A DNA stretch of 64,000 nucleotides from Proteobacteria bacterium 005FR1 (lineage in GTDB: Bacteria; Pseudomonadota; Gammaproteobacteria; Pseudomonadales; Cellvibrionaceae), in NCBI GenBank assembly GCA_026192395.1, contig WACF01000001.1, forward strand, positions 738,977 to 802,976, in the 5' to 3' direction. Below, piece after piece: positions 34,018-43,201 of the stretch (position 1 is the stretch's first letter; each line of letters starts with the position of its first letter). A program made the translations under genes and the position numbers. The notes under the pieces are model-generated. The model worked only from the letters and a program-made list of their open reading frames with translations, ran no database searches and was not told where the DNA came from.

Positions 34018-34422
34018 TTAAGGTTTTTGGTACGCACTAACCGACAACACCAGCCGTCCGCGATGGGGGTCCTGCCGAAAAAAGAAGCCTCCTTTTCTGG
34101 AGGAATCGGCAGGGATGTAATTCAGTATGGTTTCGGCCGCCTCCGTATTCACGATACCAGTCCTCAGTTCAGCCTGTACCATGACATTGGCGGCCGCCTG
34201 CCCACCGTGATTGCGCGCCTCAAATATCACCAGAAAGTCCTGTCCGTTCTGCTCAATGCGTTCTATCGTGACCTGAATATCGGGGGGTGTATCTTCTACC
34301 CAGATAGCGTTGTAGAGGAGATATCCCGACATCGCGACAACCACGGTCAAACCCGTCAATGCGAGGAGACGCTCGGAAATGGAAGCCCTGTGTTTCTCTT
34401 TATCCGTATTGTGTTCCGCCAT
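34018..34422 (-). CDS. TIGR02588-like membrane-anchored protein
   Basis: A 134-residue protein with one transmembrane helix (LLALTGLTVVVAMSGYLLY, about 20-38) and a beta-rich extracytoplasmic domain with the stretch FLVIFEARNHGGQAAANVMVQAEL. It matches, from memory of family features, the uncharacterised TIGR02588 group, which is commonly encoded beside TIGR02587. Start: ATG 34422, overlapping the TAA of the upstream gene. Role unknown. Confidence 0.7.
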   Translation of the reverse strand: MAEHNTDKEKHRASISERLLALTGLTVVVAMSGYLLYNAIWVEDTPPDIQVTIERIEQNGQDFLVIFEARNHGGQAAANVMVQAELRTGIVNTEAAETILNYIPADSSRKGGFFFRQDPHRGRLVLSVSAYQKP

Positions 34423-35243
34423 TACACAATGATCCTCGAGATAGCGGCGCCCAGCGACGCCGGGAAGGCAAGCACAATCGTGCACTTGATGGCGGGAAGC
34501 AGCGCCACGCCCTCGAAGCGATTAAAAGTCCACAGCAAATAGGCGCTGGTCAGCGTTACCAGCGCGTAGCCGGTGGCGGTGAAAATTGCGAATGTCCCCC
34601 AGAATCCCAGGCCCGGCGGCGAATCCTCCTGCCCCCGGAATTCAACGGTGTAAACGAGGGCATGCATCAATACGATCGAGATTGCCATCAGCGAGAGCGC
34701 ATGCCAGGAGCTCATTTTCAGGCCGATCAGCAACATTTCCTCAGTGGGAGCGACGCTGAACGCCAGCACGATTGCGCCCACGACCATGATGAACAGTTCG
34801 CCCCAGTAGCCGCTTCGCCGCTTCCGTTCCTGATCCGCCTTGACCTCCTGGCCGAACTGCTTGCTGGCCAACATCGCACCGAGACTGGCTGGAACGCTCA
34901 ACAGGATGGAACGGCCAACCAACTCCTGAACGGACATGTACCTGGTCAGTATCGCCATGGCCGATAGGAAAACCAGCACGGTGGCCAGACCAATGGCGTA
35001 AGCCACCAGGGCGTCCAGCACGTCCTCCATCCAGCTGCCGGTCTCGCGAAAACCCGCGTAATAAGAGAGCCCGACCAGCAGCGGGACGTTCGCAAGCACA
35101 AAAATGAGTATCTTGCTTTCGTTCAGATAAAAGCCCATCCACCACATTTCCATGGTCATGAGCAATGTGAACGAAAAGATTACCGCCCCGCCAAAGGCGC
35201 GACCCGCTGATCTCCAGAACTGCTTTTCTCTATTCCAGTCCAT
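34422..35243 (-). CDS. TIGR02587-like integral membrane protein
   Basis: A 273-residue protein with about seven hydrophobic helices. The N-terminal FGGAVIFSFTLLMTMEMWWMGFY and the motif APTEEMLLIG around residue 165 are characteristic of the TIGR02587 group of uncharacterised membrane proteins. The stop is shared with the start of the TIGR02588-like gene (TAATG), so the two proteins are translationally coupled and probably form a complex. Start: ATG 35243 with a weak AGGAAAC site. Confidence 0.75.
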   Translation of the reverse strand: MDWNREKQFWRSAGRAFGGAVIFSFTLLMTMEMWWMGFYLNESKILIFVLANVPLLVGLSYYAGFRETGSWMEDVLDALVAYAIGLATVLVFLSAMAILTRYMSVQELVGRSILLSVPASLGAMLASKQFGQEVKADQERKRRSGYWGELFIMVVGAIVLAFSVAPTEEMLLIGLKMSSWHALSLMAISIVLMHALVYTVEFRGQEDSPPGLGFWGTFAIFTATGYALVTLTSAYLLWTFNRFEGVALLPAIKCTIVLAFPASLGAAISRIIV

Positions 35244-35399
35244 TTAGGCCCGTTTCCTATCGCCCTGCCGTCATCGCATAGCGGCTCAAGCACAGGATTT
35301 GCTTGTCAGTCCGCAACGACGCACTCACCTGCTTTGGATGGGGTGTGTAGCCGCTTGTTTCACCACGAGGCACCCAAAGACCTGGGATAGGTAGTTTGA

Positions 35400-36719
35400 A
35401 TGGCGATGACCCGCCGTAGCATCTGGTTTTCTCTCCGCGGCAGTCTCTGGTTCATTCCGGCGGCGCTGATGGCGCTGGGTATTGCCCTGGCGCTCGGTCT
35501 CGTGCAGCTGGATATCTGGCTCGACGCACAAGACATCAAGCGGATCCCAAATGCAATGTTTGCCGGGCCGGAAGGCGCCCGCCAGATCCTTTCGGTCATT
35601 GCGGGCTCCAGCATCACCGTCGCGGGGGTAATCTTCTCGATTACCATCGTCACGCTGTCGCTGGCCGCCGCTCAATACAGTCCCCGCGTGCTGCGCAGCT
35701 TCATGCGTGATCGCGTCAACCAGTGGGTTCTCGGCATTCTGGTACTGGTGTTCGTCTACAATCTCCTGGTGCTTAGAGCGGTGCGAACTGACGACGACGG
35801 ATTCGTGCCGCAGATCTCGCTATGGTTTGGGATCCTGCTGGTATTCGTTGCCATCGGATTTTTTATTGCCTTCATCCACAACACCGCCGTCTCCATTCAG
35901 GCGCCGGAAATCGTTTCCCGTATCACCGACGAAGCGCTCGAGGCTCTCGAAGCGGTGCGGCACACCGCTCAGGAGGACAAGTCCGCAAGCATCAGCAAGG
36001 ACTTGCCCGATCCGCATCTGCTCGCTCAGCTGAGCTGGCGCACTATTCCCTCACGCGAGTCCGGCTACATTCAGGACGTGGATGTCAGCGGGCTGTTCGA
36101 CATCGCCTGCCACCACGACGTCATCCTGCACGTGATCTTGCCGGTGGGCGAATTCGTGGTGGAGGGTCGTCCACTGGTCAGGGCCAGCTGCCCGAACACG
36201 CTGGATGATGAGCTGATCAAAAAGGTACAGCAGAAGTTCGGGATCAACAGCTATCGAACCGTCGGTCAGGACCCTGCCTTCGGTGTCCGTCAGTTGGTGG
36301 ACATCGCTCTGAAGGCACTGTCCCCCAGCATGAACGACACCACCACGGCGATTCATTGCGTGGACTATCTGAGTGTCATTCTGCACCGGGCGGCAAAGGT
36401 GGAAGGCTTGCCCCAGACACATCGCCAGGGCGGGAAGCTGCGACTGATTACGCCGCGCCATGAGACGGCTCATTTCATCGACCTGGCGCTGAACGAGATC
36501 CGGCAAAGCGCGCAGGGAAACGTGGCGGTTCTGCTACGGCTATTTCGCTTGTGCCGGCAAGTTCGCGAGGACACCTCAAACCCCGTCTTGAGGCGACATA
36601 TCCGCGAACATATCGAGTTGCTAAGCGAGAACATCGACCGTCACGTGGCCTGCCCCCACGATCGACGGGTGTTGCGCGAATCATCGCAGCGGGCAATTGA
36701 AGCGGGTCCGGCCAGTTAA
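35400..36719 (+). CDS. DUF2254 membrane protein
   Basis: A 439-residue protein with four N-terminal transmembrane helices (about 12-35, 60-85, 105-125 and 140-160) and a cytoplasmic or periplasmic domain rich in charged residues. The AQYSPRVLRSFMRDR motif after helix two and the ALSPSMNDTTTAIHCVDYL motif near residue 310 identify the DUF2254 family. Function is not known; the second motif recalls ring-forming channel domains, but I cannot assign transport. Start: ATG 35400 (or 35406), with a weak ribosome site. It is divergent from the TIGR02587-like gene. Confidence 0.82.
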   Translation: MAMTRRSIWFSLRGSLWFIPAALMALGIALALGLVQLDIWLDAQDIKRIPNAMFAGPEGARQILSVIAGSSITVAGVIFSITIVTLSLAAAQYSPRVLRSFMRDRVNQWVLGILVLVFVYNLLVLRAVRTDDDGFVPQISLWFGILLVFVAIGFFIAFIHNTAVSIQAPEIVSRITDEALEALEAVRHTAQEDKSASISKDLPDPHLLAQLSWRTIPSRESGYIQDVDVSGLFDIACHHDVILHVILPVGEFVVEGRPLVRASCPNTLDDELIKKVQQKFGINSYRTVGQDPAFGVRQLVDIALKALSPSMNDTTTAIHCVDYLSVILHRAAKVEGLPQTHRQGGKLRLITPRHETAHFIDLALNEIRQSAQGNVAVLLRLFRLCRQVREDTSNPVLRRHIREHIELLSENIDRHVACPHDRRVLRESSQRAIEAGPAS

Positions 36720-36750
36720 CAGGTGCTCGAAAGAGTTTGCAAAGGCAGGA

Positions 36751-37395
36751 TCACGCGGACCCCACGGCAGCAATGCATTGGGGACCTTCGTTGCCAGGCT
36801 TCTTCACGTAGTCGCTCACCGGCCTGCTGATCATTCCCGGGTAGTCGCGCGGCATCAGCAGCTCTTGGATTCCGTGCTCATCAAGGTCCCCGGCGAGCCA
36901 CCTTTCCTGGTCCCGGGGATCGATAATCAGCGGCATGCGGTCGTGAATGGCTGCGATCAGCGAGTTGGCTTCACAGGTAATCAGAGTGAAGCCCTCGTTG
37001 ATCCAGAGACCGGCGAAACAGAAACTGCGCCCGTCTTCATACTCGAACAAATACCAGGGACGATTCTTGGCGCCCTGCGGTCCTTTTGGCTCGTAAAATC
37101 CGTCGGCGAGCACGAGGCAGCGCCGCTGCAGCAGCGACTTCCGGTACATCTTGCTACTGAAAACGTTTTCCGCCCGCGCATTGATCACCGGGTGATATTT
37201 GGACCAGGACGGCTTGAAGCCCCATTTCAGCGGTTCGCAGACCAGCTCGCCGGCGACGCGCCGGATGACCGGGCTTTCCTCACTGGGGCAGATGTTGAAA
37301 CGGGGCGAGAATACGCTGATGTTTCGCCAGAACTCGCTCCAGAGCGGATGCGTCTCTTCTTTGGGTGCGTTGCGCAGAAGGTAGCGGCCACACAT
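36751..37395 (-). CDS. HMCES/YedK abasic-site shielding protein
   Basis: A 214-residue SRAP-domain protein. Cys2 (after removal of Met) is the catalytic residue that forms a covalent link with abasic sites in single-stranded DNA. Other conserved residues are the Asn in INARAEN, Glu in DGFYEPKG and His in HDRMPLII. Length is normal. Family members protect genome integrity during replication. No LexA box was sought in detail and no other SOS gene is adjacent. It ends near the plus-strand DUF2254 gene and follows the ETHE1-type gene by 20 bases. Confidence 0.92.
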   Translation of the reverse strand: MCGRYLLRNAPKEETHPLWSEFWRNISVFSPRFNICPSEESPVIRRVAGELVCEPLKWGFKPSWSKYHPVINARAENVFSSKMYRKSLLQRRCLVLADGFYEPKGPQGAKNRPWYLFEYEDGRSFCFAGLWINEGFTLITCEANSLIAAIHDRMPLIIDPRDQERWLAGDLDEHGIQELLMPRDYPGMISRPVSDYVKKPGNEGPQCIAAVGSA

Positions 37396-37415
37396 TGCCT
37401 ATTCTCGGACCTCGC

Positions 37416-38165
37416 TCAGCCTTGAGGGCTCTGCGCCATTCGCTCGCAGTATTCCTGCAGATGTTCCGGCAAATCTTCCGGACACACCCCGCAGGCACGA
37501 TTACCCGGCACCGCATAATCGATGAACTTCGGATAAGCAAGCTTCAAATTGGCCATGATCTCGCGGAACTCTTCCAGCGTCTTCTGCTTGCCGAGCCGCT
37601 GATTGCGCGCCTTTTCCTGGGCAACGCTGGACACCCGCCGCTCCTGATAATCATGGCCGGGATAGATCAGGTAATCCTCGGGCAGGGTAAACAGCTTTTC
37701 GGTGACACTCTTGTAAAGTGAATCGGCGTCTCCGTTCTGGAAGTCGGTGCGACCGCAACCATCGATCAGCAAAGCATCGCCGGTGAATACCCGATCCCCG
37801 AAAACATAGGCAAAATGGCCATCGGTGTGTCCCGGGGTGTGAAGCGGTTTGATGTCAATACTGCCCACCCGAAAGGGCTTGCCCTCTTCGATGCCAACTT
37901 CAGTGCAGGGCAGATTGTCGATGGCCGGCGCGGCGATTTTGCTTCCCACTTTCTTGTGCAGCTCCAAAGCCGCCGTGATGTGGTCGGCATGGATATGCGT
38001 ATCCAGTGTGTAGGCAAGCGTCATTCCGAGCTTTTGTACCTCCTGAATATCCCGCTCCATTGAGTTGATTACCGGATCGATGAGGATCGCCTGTCCAGTT
38101 TCCTCGCAGCCAAGCAGGTAGGTATAGGTACTGGAGATATTTTCGAAAAGCTGGCGGAAAATCAT
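37416..38165 (-). CDS. ETHE1-type persulfide dioxygenase
   Basis: A 249-residue metallo-beta-lactamase fold protein. The iron ligand motif THIHADH (56-62) and the downstream TPGHTDGHFAYVFGDRVFTGD, DGCGRTDFQNGD and IYPGHDY match ETHE1/persulfide dioxygenases, which oxidise glutathione persulfide to sulfite. It lacks a C-terminal rhodanese domain. Cysteines in NRACGVCPEDL near the C-terminus are an additional pair. Start: ATG 38165 with AGGAGGGACTTGCG. It sits between the HMCES gene and aspartokinase, without sulfur genes nearby. Confidence 0.88.
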   Translation of the reverse strand: MIFRQLFENISSTYTYLLGCEETGQAILIDPVINSMERDIQEVQKLGMTLAYTLDTHIHADHITAALELHKKVGSKIAAPAIDNLPCTEVGIEEGKPFRVGSIDIKPLHTPGHTDGHFAYVFGDRVFTGDALLIDGCGRTDFQNGDADSLYKSVTEKLFTLPEDYLIYPGHDYQERRVSSVAQEKARNQRLGKQKTLEEFREIMANLKLAYPKFIDYAVPGNRACGVCPEDLPEHLQEYCERMAQSPQG

Positions 38166-38189
38166 CGCAAGTCCCTCCTGAGTTTCACG

Positions 38190-39548
38190 TTAGCCAATCA
38201 GGGTGTCGTAAAGGATCTGCAAGGCAGCATCACCGACGGCGTACTGAACGCCGATGTGAAAACAAATCTGCGACGGACTGAGATCCACCATTTCGATGGG
38301 AATGTGTGCGTCGCCGAGCGCACTCAAGGCGGCCACCATGGGATAGGAGTTGCCTTTCAGCCCCATTCCCACCGGCGTCAGAATCGAAAGGTTGTAAACC
38401 ACATCCATGAAGTCCGGCTTCAATTTCTGCTCGATGCGGCGTCGCAGATCATTGATGGTGCCGGTCAGGTCCTGCTGATTGACCACGACCGCGATGTCGT
38501 CCTTGTCGGTCGGATAGTGGTAAGTCTGAATGCCGAAATCTTGAAAAATCCGCAACAGCTCGGCGGTGAAACCGATCTCCTCTCCCAGCTGGTCCTTCTG
38601 CATATAGATATAGGCGACGTTATCCAGCCGGGCGATGCCCACTACGCCCTCTTCCGGCACGCGCTCGGAGAGGATCAGTGTACCCTGGTCCTCCGGGCGG
38701 TTGGTGTTGCGAATGTGGATCGGGATCTTTCGCTGGCGACAGGGCAGCATCGCATTCAGATGAAAGACGTTGAAACCTTTCGAAGACAGCAGCCGGATTT
38801 CTTTGAAGGTCAGCCTGGGAATTGCCTGAGCCTTTTTGATCAGCCGCGGATCCGCCTCAAAAACTCCGCTGACATCGGTCCAGTTCTCATAGCGGCTGGC
38901 GTCGACTGCGTAGGCGATCTCACTGCCCGTGAGATCCGAGCCGCCGCGGGAAAACACCGCAATGTCGCCCCCTTCGGTGACGCCATAAAACCCCGGCACC
39001 ACCACGACAGCATCGTCCTCCGGCAAGCTGGCAATGTTTTCGTAAGAAATCGGAAGCAGTCGCGCGTCCAGATATTCCGAGTTCACGGTAAATCCGAATT
39101 CTTCGGGCAATCTCGCTCGTGCTTTGGTGCCGCACTTCTCGAAGTAGGCGGCGATCAAGCGCGCGTTGTAGTGTTCGCCGCGGGAAGCGAGAAAAGCGAC
39201 GCGGCGATCACCGCGAAGGTCACAGTCCAGGTCGCGCCGCAGTTCCGAAACGATCTCATCGCCATGAATTCCGAGATCTTCCACGATCCGCTCGAAGCGG
39301 GTGACTACCGCCTGCTTGCTTTGTGCGCTGTTTATGGTTACGCGCTGATCGCGAAAATGTGCGCCGTCGGTGGCGATATTGATCAGATGATCGGTAAGCT
39401 TCTGTTCCTTTGGGTCGATTCTCCCCGGTGCTGATACCACTACGATCCTTCGCAGCGGGTCTTCCGTGACAATCTTGCGAACCTTCTCGATCTGGGTGGC
39501 GCTCGCTACCGAGCTACCACCGAATTTGCAAACTACCAACTCACTCAA
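38190..39548 (-). CDS. Aspartate kinase
   Basis: A 452-residue kinase that phosphorylates aspartate, the first step to lysine, threonine, methionine and, here perhaps, ectoine. The N-terminal KFGGSS motif (8-13), the AKF-type SRGGSDLTGSE and ADPR segments and two C-terminal ACT-like domains are present. The proximity of an ectB-type gene suggests it is the ectoine-linked isoform (ask_ect), often insensitive to feedback, but this is inference. Start: TTG 39548 with GGAG about nine bases upstream; no ATG is suitably placed. The spacer to ectB contains an inverted repeat. Confidence 0.88.
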   Translation of the reverse strand: MSELVVCKFGGSSVASATQIEKVRKIVTEDPLRRIVVVSAPGRIDPKEQKLTDHLINIATDGAHFRDQRVTINSAQSKQAVVTRFERIVEDLGIHGDEIVSELRRDLDCDLRGDRRVAFLASRGEHYNARLIAAYFEKCGTKARARLPEEFGFTVNSEYLDARLLPISYENIASLPEDDAVVVVPGFYGVTEGGDIAVFSRGGSDLTGSEIAYAVDASRYENWTDVSGVFEADPRLIKKAQAIPRLTFKEIRLLSSKGFNVFHLNAMLPCRQRKIPIHIRNTNRPEDQGTLILSERVPEEGVVGIARLDNVAYIYMQKDQLGEEIGFTAELLRIFQDFGIQTYHYPTDKDDIAVVVNQQDLTGTINDLRRRIEQKLKPDFMDVVYNLSILTPVGMGLKGNSYPMVAALSALGDAHIPIEMVDLSPSQICFHIGVQYAVGDAALQILYDTLIG

Positions 39549-39622
39549 ATCAGTCTCCAGTTTTCAGTCTGCAGTGTCGGGAAGTGTGGAAAACACTGCG
39601 CTCAGTCGGAGCAAAGCACCTG

Positions 39623-39693
39623 CCATTCCGGCGAAGGCCGGAATCCATAGAACGAATGCACCCGCCTGTGGATTCCGGCCTTAGCCGGAATGG
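39623..39693. repeat. Inverted repeat (REP-like) between ectB and aspartokinase
   Basis: Two 25-base arms (39623-39647 and 39669-39693) are inverse complements with one mismatch, separated by 21 bases. Each arm is itself a partial palindrome around CCGGC-GCCGG. It could form a stable cruciform or RNA stem. Such CATTCCGG-type elements are commonly found dispersed in proteobacterial genomes. No other copy was found by eye in this window. Confidence 0.8.
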
Positions 39694-39742
39694 CTTTGAG
39701 AAGTGGTCTAGTTCCCTTGCTTCCTGAGAGCTATGGCCCGTT

Positions 39743-41023
39743 TCAAACCTCCCCTCCCCCGGACATCAGCTGCTGCCGCTTGTCCACCAAGGCCTGCAAG
39801 GCTTGCTCCACAATTCCGAGGCCTTCGCGCAGCAGCTCTTCCTCGATCAGCAGCGAGGGCAGGAACTTCAATACCTGACTGTCGGCGCCAGCTGTTTCAA
39901 TGATAAGCCCCCGTTCGAAAGCCTCCTTCGATGCCTCGCCCGCCACACCGATTTGCGGCAGTACCAGACCCTGGATCATGCCGAGACCACGCACGCTGGC
40001 CTCGAGCTCGGGAAATTTGGCAGCCAAATTTTCAAGCTCAGTACGCAGGATATCGGCCTTGTACTTTATCGCCTGGGCAAGGTCCTCATTGTCCCAATAG
40101 CTCAGCGCCTGCGTTGCAGCCACGAAGGCCAGATTGTTGCCGCGGAAGGTGCCGGTATGTTCGCCGGGTTGCCACTGGTCCAGATCCGGGCGCATCAGCA
40201 GCAAGGCCATCGGCAAGCCGCCGCCAATGGATTTGGACAAGGTCACCATGTCCGGATAAATGCCAGCGCGCTCGAAACTGAAATAGCTGCCGGTGCGGCC
40301 ATTGCCCACCTGTATTTCGTCGATGATCAGCAGGATGTCGAACTCGCGACAGAGGGCTTCAAGTTGTTGCAGCCACTCGACGCTGGCGACATTGACACCG
40401 CCCTCCCCTTGCACCGTTTCGACAATAATCGCCGCAGGCAAATCGACGCCACTGCTGTTGTCCTCCAGAAAACGCCGCAGGTAATCCAGGGTGTTGACGC
40501 CCTCACCCAAAAAGCCGTCATAAGGCATGAAAGCCACGTTGCTGCGGGCGCCATAGGATTCGTCTTTGTATTTGTAGTTGCCGGTTACCGCCAGAGCACC
40601 GAGCGTCAGGCCGTGATAACCATTCGTGAAGGAAATGACGTTGGAGCGGCGCTTGACCATCCGTGCCAGTTTTAGCGCCGTTTCCACTGCATTGGTGCCG
40701 GTCGGGCCGGTGAACTGAACTTTGTACTGCAGATTGCGTGGCGCCAGTATGGTATCGCGCAGCTTGGTGAGAAAAGCGCGTTTTGCCACCGTCGCCTTGT
40801 CGAGTCCATGCACAATTCCGCCGCGCTCCAGATACTCGATCATTGCCCGCGTCATCAGCGGATTGTTGTGGCCGTAGTTCAGCGTCCCTGCCCCGGCGAA
40901 AAAGTCGATGTAGCGGTTGTCGTGCTCGTCAAAAACTTCCGAGCCTTTGGCTACGTCGAAAATCGCCGGAAATGAACGCACATAACCTCGAACTTCCGAT
41001 TCCATTTCTTCAAAAATTCGCAT
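39743..41023 (-). CDS. ectB: Diaminobutyrate-2-oxoglutarate aminotransferase, EctB-type
   Basis: A 426-residue class III PLP aminotransferase, the first committed step of ectoine synthesis from aspartate semialdehyde. The N-terminus MRIFEEMESEVRGYVRSFP is characteristic of EctB. Cofactor region: TGTNAVETALKLAR, DEIQVGNGRTG and the PLP lysine in TLSKSIGGG. Length is typical. The gene is immediately followed, after a repeat-bearing spacer, by aspartokinase. However, ectA and ectC are not in the window and the gene upstream is an amidase. A role in diaminobutyrate production for another purpose cannot be excluded. Confidence 0.9.
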   Translation of the reverse strand: MRIFEEMESEVRGYVRSFPAIFDVAKGSEVFDEHDNRYIDFFAGAGTLNYGHNNPLMTRAMIEYLERGGIVHGLDKATVAKRAFLTKLRDTILAPRNLQYKVQFTGPTGTNAVETALKLARMVKRRSNVISFTNGYHGLTLGALAVTGNYKYKDESYGARSNVAFMPYDGFLGEGVNTLDYLRRFLEDNSSGVDLPAAIIVETVQGEGGVNVASVEWLQQLEALCREFDILLIIDEIQVGNGRTGSYFSFERAGIYPDMVTLSKSIGGGLPMALLLMRPDLDQWQPGEHTGTFRGNNLAFVAATQALSYWDNEDLAQAIKYKADILRTELENLAAKFPELEASVRGLGMIQGLVLPQIGVAGEASKEAFERGLIIETAGADSQVLKFLPSLLIEEELLREGLGIVEQALQALVDKRQQLMSGGGEV

Positions 41024-41161
41024 AATTCCGCCTTTTGCTATTCTGTTCAGGTCAACGATCTGTGTGGGAGATTATCAGACGAGTCGCCGCCATCCGCATT
41101 GTCCTATGTCACTCATTGGCTCTTAAGCCTTGCGCCAACCGGTTTTTCCTCTGGCTGGCGT

Positions 41162-42625
41162 TTACTCTTGATAGCCTGGTGGCACCGCAAAGCCATTGAT
41201 GAGGTCGTCTAGGTGACGCGCGAACTCCAGACAGCTCATATCCTCCAGATAAGGTCCGACAATCTGCACGCCGATGGGCAAACCGCTCGAGCCCGTGCCC
41301 AACGGAATCACGGTTGAGGGCAGGTATACGCCACCAACCAGACCGACCCATACCAGAATGTCTGTATAGGGGGTCGGCTTGCCGTTGATTTGAAGCTGAC
41401 GCTCGTGAATCGGATTGGAGTGGTCGTGAGGAAAGGGCAAGGTGTTCGTCACGGGGCAGAGAAGTATGTCCACGTCCTTGAAGAACTCTGCCCAGCGCTG
41501 GCGCATCTGCAATCGCTTTTCGTGAGCAGCGAGCCAGTCGCCGTGGCTCTGAGTGGCGCCGCGGGCAAAACGTACCTTGTAGCTGCGGTCGTCCGGGCCG
41601 GCTTCCGCCGCGATACTGCGCTGTTTCTCGAAAACCCGCTCGGGCATACCCGAGCCGATCGCACCGATTAGCAGGCTGTAATAGTTGCCGTACGCTTCCG
41701 CGAGTTCGATGCCCGCGGGCCGCGCGCTTTCGTCGACATCAACGCCCGCCTCGCGAAGCTTTGTCACGGCCAGTTGCAGGCGTTCGACGATTTCGCCTTC
41801 CACCGGACAGGCCGGATCGTCCAGCCAGGCCGCCACCCGATAGTCCTGCAGGCGTGTATGCCGGGCCGGCGGCAACTGCAGCTTCCAGCCGGTCGCGTCG
41901 TCGCTATCGGGGCCGGCGGTCACCTCCAGCGCCAGCTGCAGATCATCAACGTTGCGCGCCAGCGGGCCCATCACGCCAATGTCCGGACGAGTCAGTGAGC
42001 CGGGAGGCCCGGGGATGTGACCGCGCGCAGGGACCAGATCGAAGCTGGGCTTGTGCCCATAAACGCCGCAAAAACTTGCTGGTGTCCGGATCGACCCGCC
42101 GATATCGCTACCGTACTCCAGCGGTGTGAGCCCGGCCACCAGTGCCGCCGCCGCTCCGCCGGAAGAGCCGCCCGGAGTTCGTTTGGGGTCCCAGGGATTG
42201 TTGGTAGTGCCGTAAATCTCGTTGTAGCTCTGCAGATCGCCCGCATACAGCGGTACGTTGGTTTTACCAATGATAATGGCCCCGGCGTCGATCAGACGCT
42301 GTGCCGCCACCGCATCGTGATCCGGGCGATGGTCGCGCAACTCCGTTGCCCCGGCAGACGTGGGCATGCCGGTCACCTCGTAAGTTTCCTTGATCGTCAT
42401 CGGCAGCCCGTGCAATGGACCCCAGCTTTCCCCTCGTGCGGTGGCCTGATCCGCCTCCCTCGCCCGCTCTCGCGCCCGGTCTGCATCCAGATAAATGACC
42501 GCATTCAGATCTGGATTGAGTCGTTCGATGCGAGCCAGCATGGCCTCGAGCGCGGCCTCGCTGGTCAGTTCACCACGCTGGATCATTTGGACGATTTCAC
42601 GAGCGGAACGGTAGGCTAACTGCAT
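41162..42625 (-). CDS. Amidase-signature family amidase
   Basis: A 487-residue enzyme with the complete Ser-cisSer-Lys triad: Lys79 (MTIKETYEV), Ser154 in GGSSGG and Ser178 in SDIGGSIRTPASFCG. Close to GatA in architecture, but no GatB or GatC is adjacent and the substrate is unknown; many relatives hydrolyse small amides. Start: ATG 42625 with GGGAGACTCCCC upstream. Length is within the usual range. It lies upstream of ectB with a 138-base gap, so co-transcription is uncertain. Confidence 0.88.
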   Translation of the reverse strand: MQLAYRSAREIVQMIQRGELTSEAALEAMLARIERLNPDLNAVIYLDADRARERAREADQATARGESWGPLHGLPMTIKETYEVTGMPTSAGATELRDHRPDHDAVAAQRLIDAGAIIIGKTNVPLYAGDLQSYNEIYGTTNNPWDPKRTPGGSSGGAAAALVAGLTPLEYGSDIGGSIRTPASFCGVYGHKPSFDLVPARGHIPGPPGSLTRPDIGVMGPLARNVDDLQLALEVTAGPDSDDATGWKLQLPPARHTRLQDYRVAAWLDDPACPVEGEIVERLQLAVTKLREAGVDVDESARPAGIELAEAYGNYYSLLIGAIGSGMPERVFEKQRSIAAEAGPDDRSYKVRFARGATQSHGDWLAAHEKRLQMRQRWAEFFKDVDILLCPVTNTLPFPHDHSNPIHERQLQINGKPTPYTDILVWVGLVGGVYLPSTVIPLGTGSSGLPIGVQIVGPYLEDMSCLEFARHLDDLINGFAVPPGYQE

Positions 42626-42748
42626 GGGGAGTCTCCCGGTTAAGGCTTTTCTGATCAGATCAGACGAAAGAAGATTCCCGAGTGTAACGATTCGCTAAGT
42701 GGCCGGCGAGTCGCGTTGCGATGGGCGGACAGAAAGCAGGCAAGCTGA

Positions 42749-43201
42749 TCAAAGGGGATACGACTCGCACAAGCTCTGTACTTGGCTCCGGGTGGCGTCG
42801 ACGTGTTGCTGTATTTCGGCGACTACGTCTTCGATGCCCTTAGTCCAACCGGCATCGCGGGCACGCTGGATCACAGCTTCGAAATGATCTTCGCCATCGA
42901 GGCGCTGCTGGAGAATATCGCGGATCTCGTCGCGGGACATGCTCGCATGCATTCGATGGAAGAGCTTCTCAACGCTCTCGCGGTCCTCATCGGGTGCCTT
43001 CGGCAAGTCGCCTATGGACTGAATCGCTTGTCTGAGCCGCTGCACCAGACGATCACGCTCGTCGGCGATCGCCCGCAGCTTGGCACTGACCTCAAGCCCC
43101 TCGAGAAAGTCGGCGCTGTCGCGGTAGTGGTCGGCTGTCTTTTCGCTCTCTACCAGCAAGTCGTTGAGAGCCACCTGTTGATCAGTTCTGAAAATGCTCA
43201 T
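42749..43201 (-). CDS. DUF2383/ferritin-like four-helix protein
   Basis: A 150-residue all-helical protein. Pattern of helices with charged faces (ALNDLLVESEKTADHYRDSADFL, then SVEKLFHRMHASM and EDHFEAVIQRARDA) resembles the DUF2383/PA2169 ferritin-like family, although canonical iron-ligand pairs are only partly visible. It is probably a small stress-related cytoplasmic protein. The ATG at 43201 shares its A with the stop of the lipid-kinase gene ending at 43201, so the two are coupled. Confidence 0.6.
   Translation of the reverse strand: MSIFRTDQQVALNDLLVESEKTADHYRDSADFLEGLEVSAKLRAIADERDRLVQRLRQAIQSIGDLPKAPDEDRESVEKLFHRMHASMSRDEIRDILQQRLDGEDHFEAVIQRARDAGWTKGIEDVVAEIQQHVDATRSQVQSLCESYPL

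Noticed and set aside
38256-39434. 392-codon plus-strand open frame
   Set aside because: Antisense to the aspartokinase gene, which has complete motifs and a family-typical length.
39803-40675. 290-codon plus-strand open frame
   Set aside because: Antisense to ectB, which has all aminotransferase motifs.
38190-42625. Complete ectoine operon
   Set aside because: Only ectB and aspartokinase are present; the gene upstream is an amidase and ectA/ectC motifs were not found.
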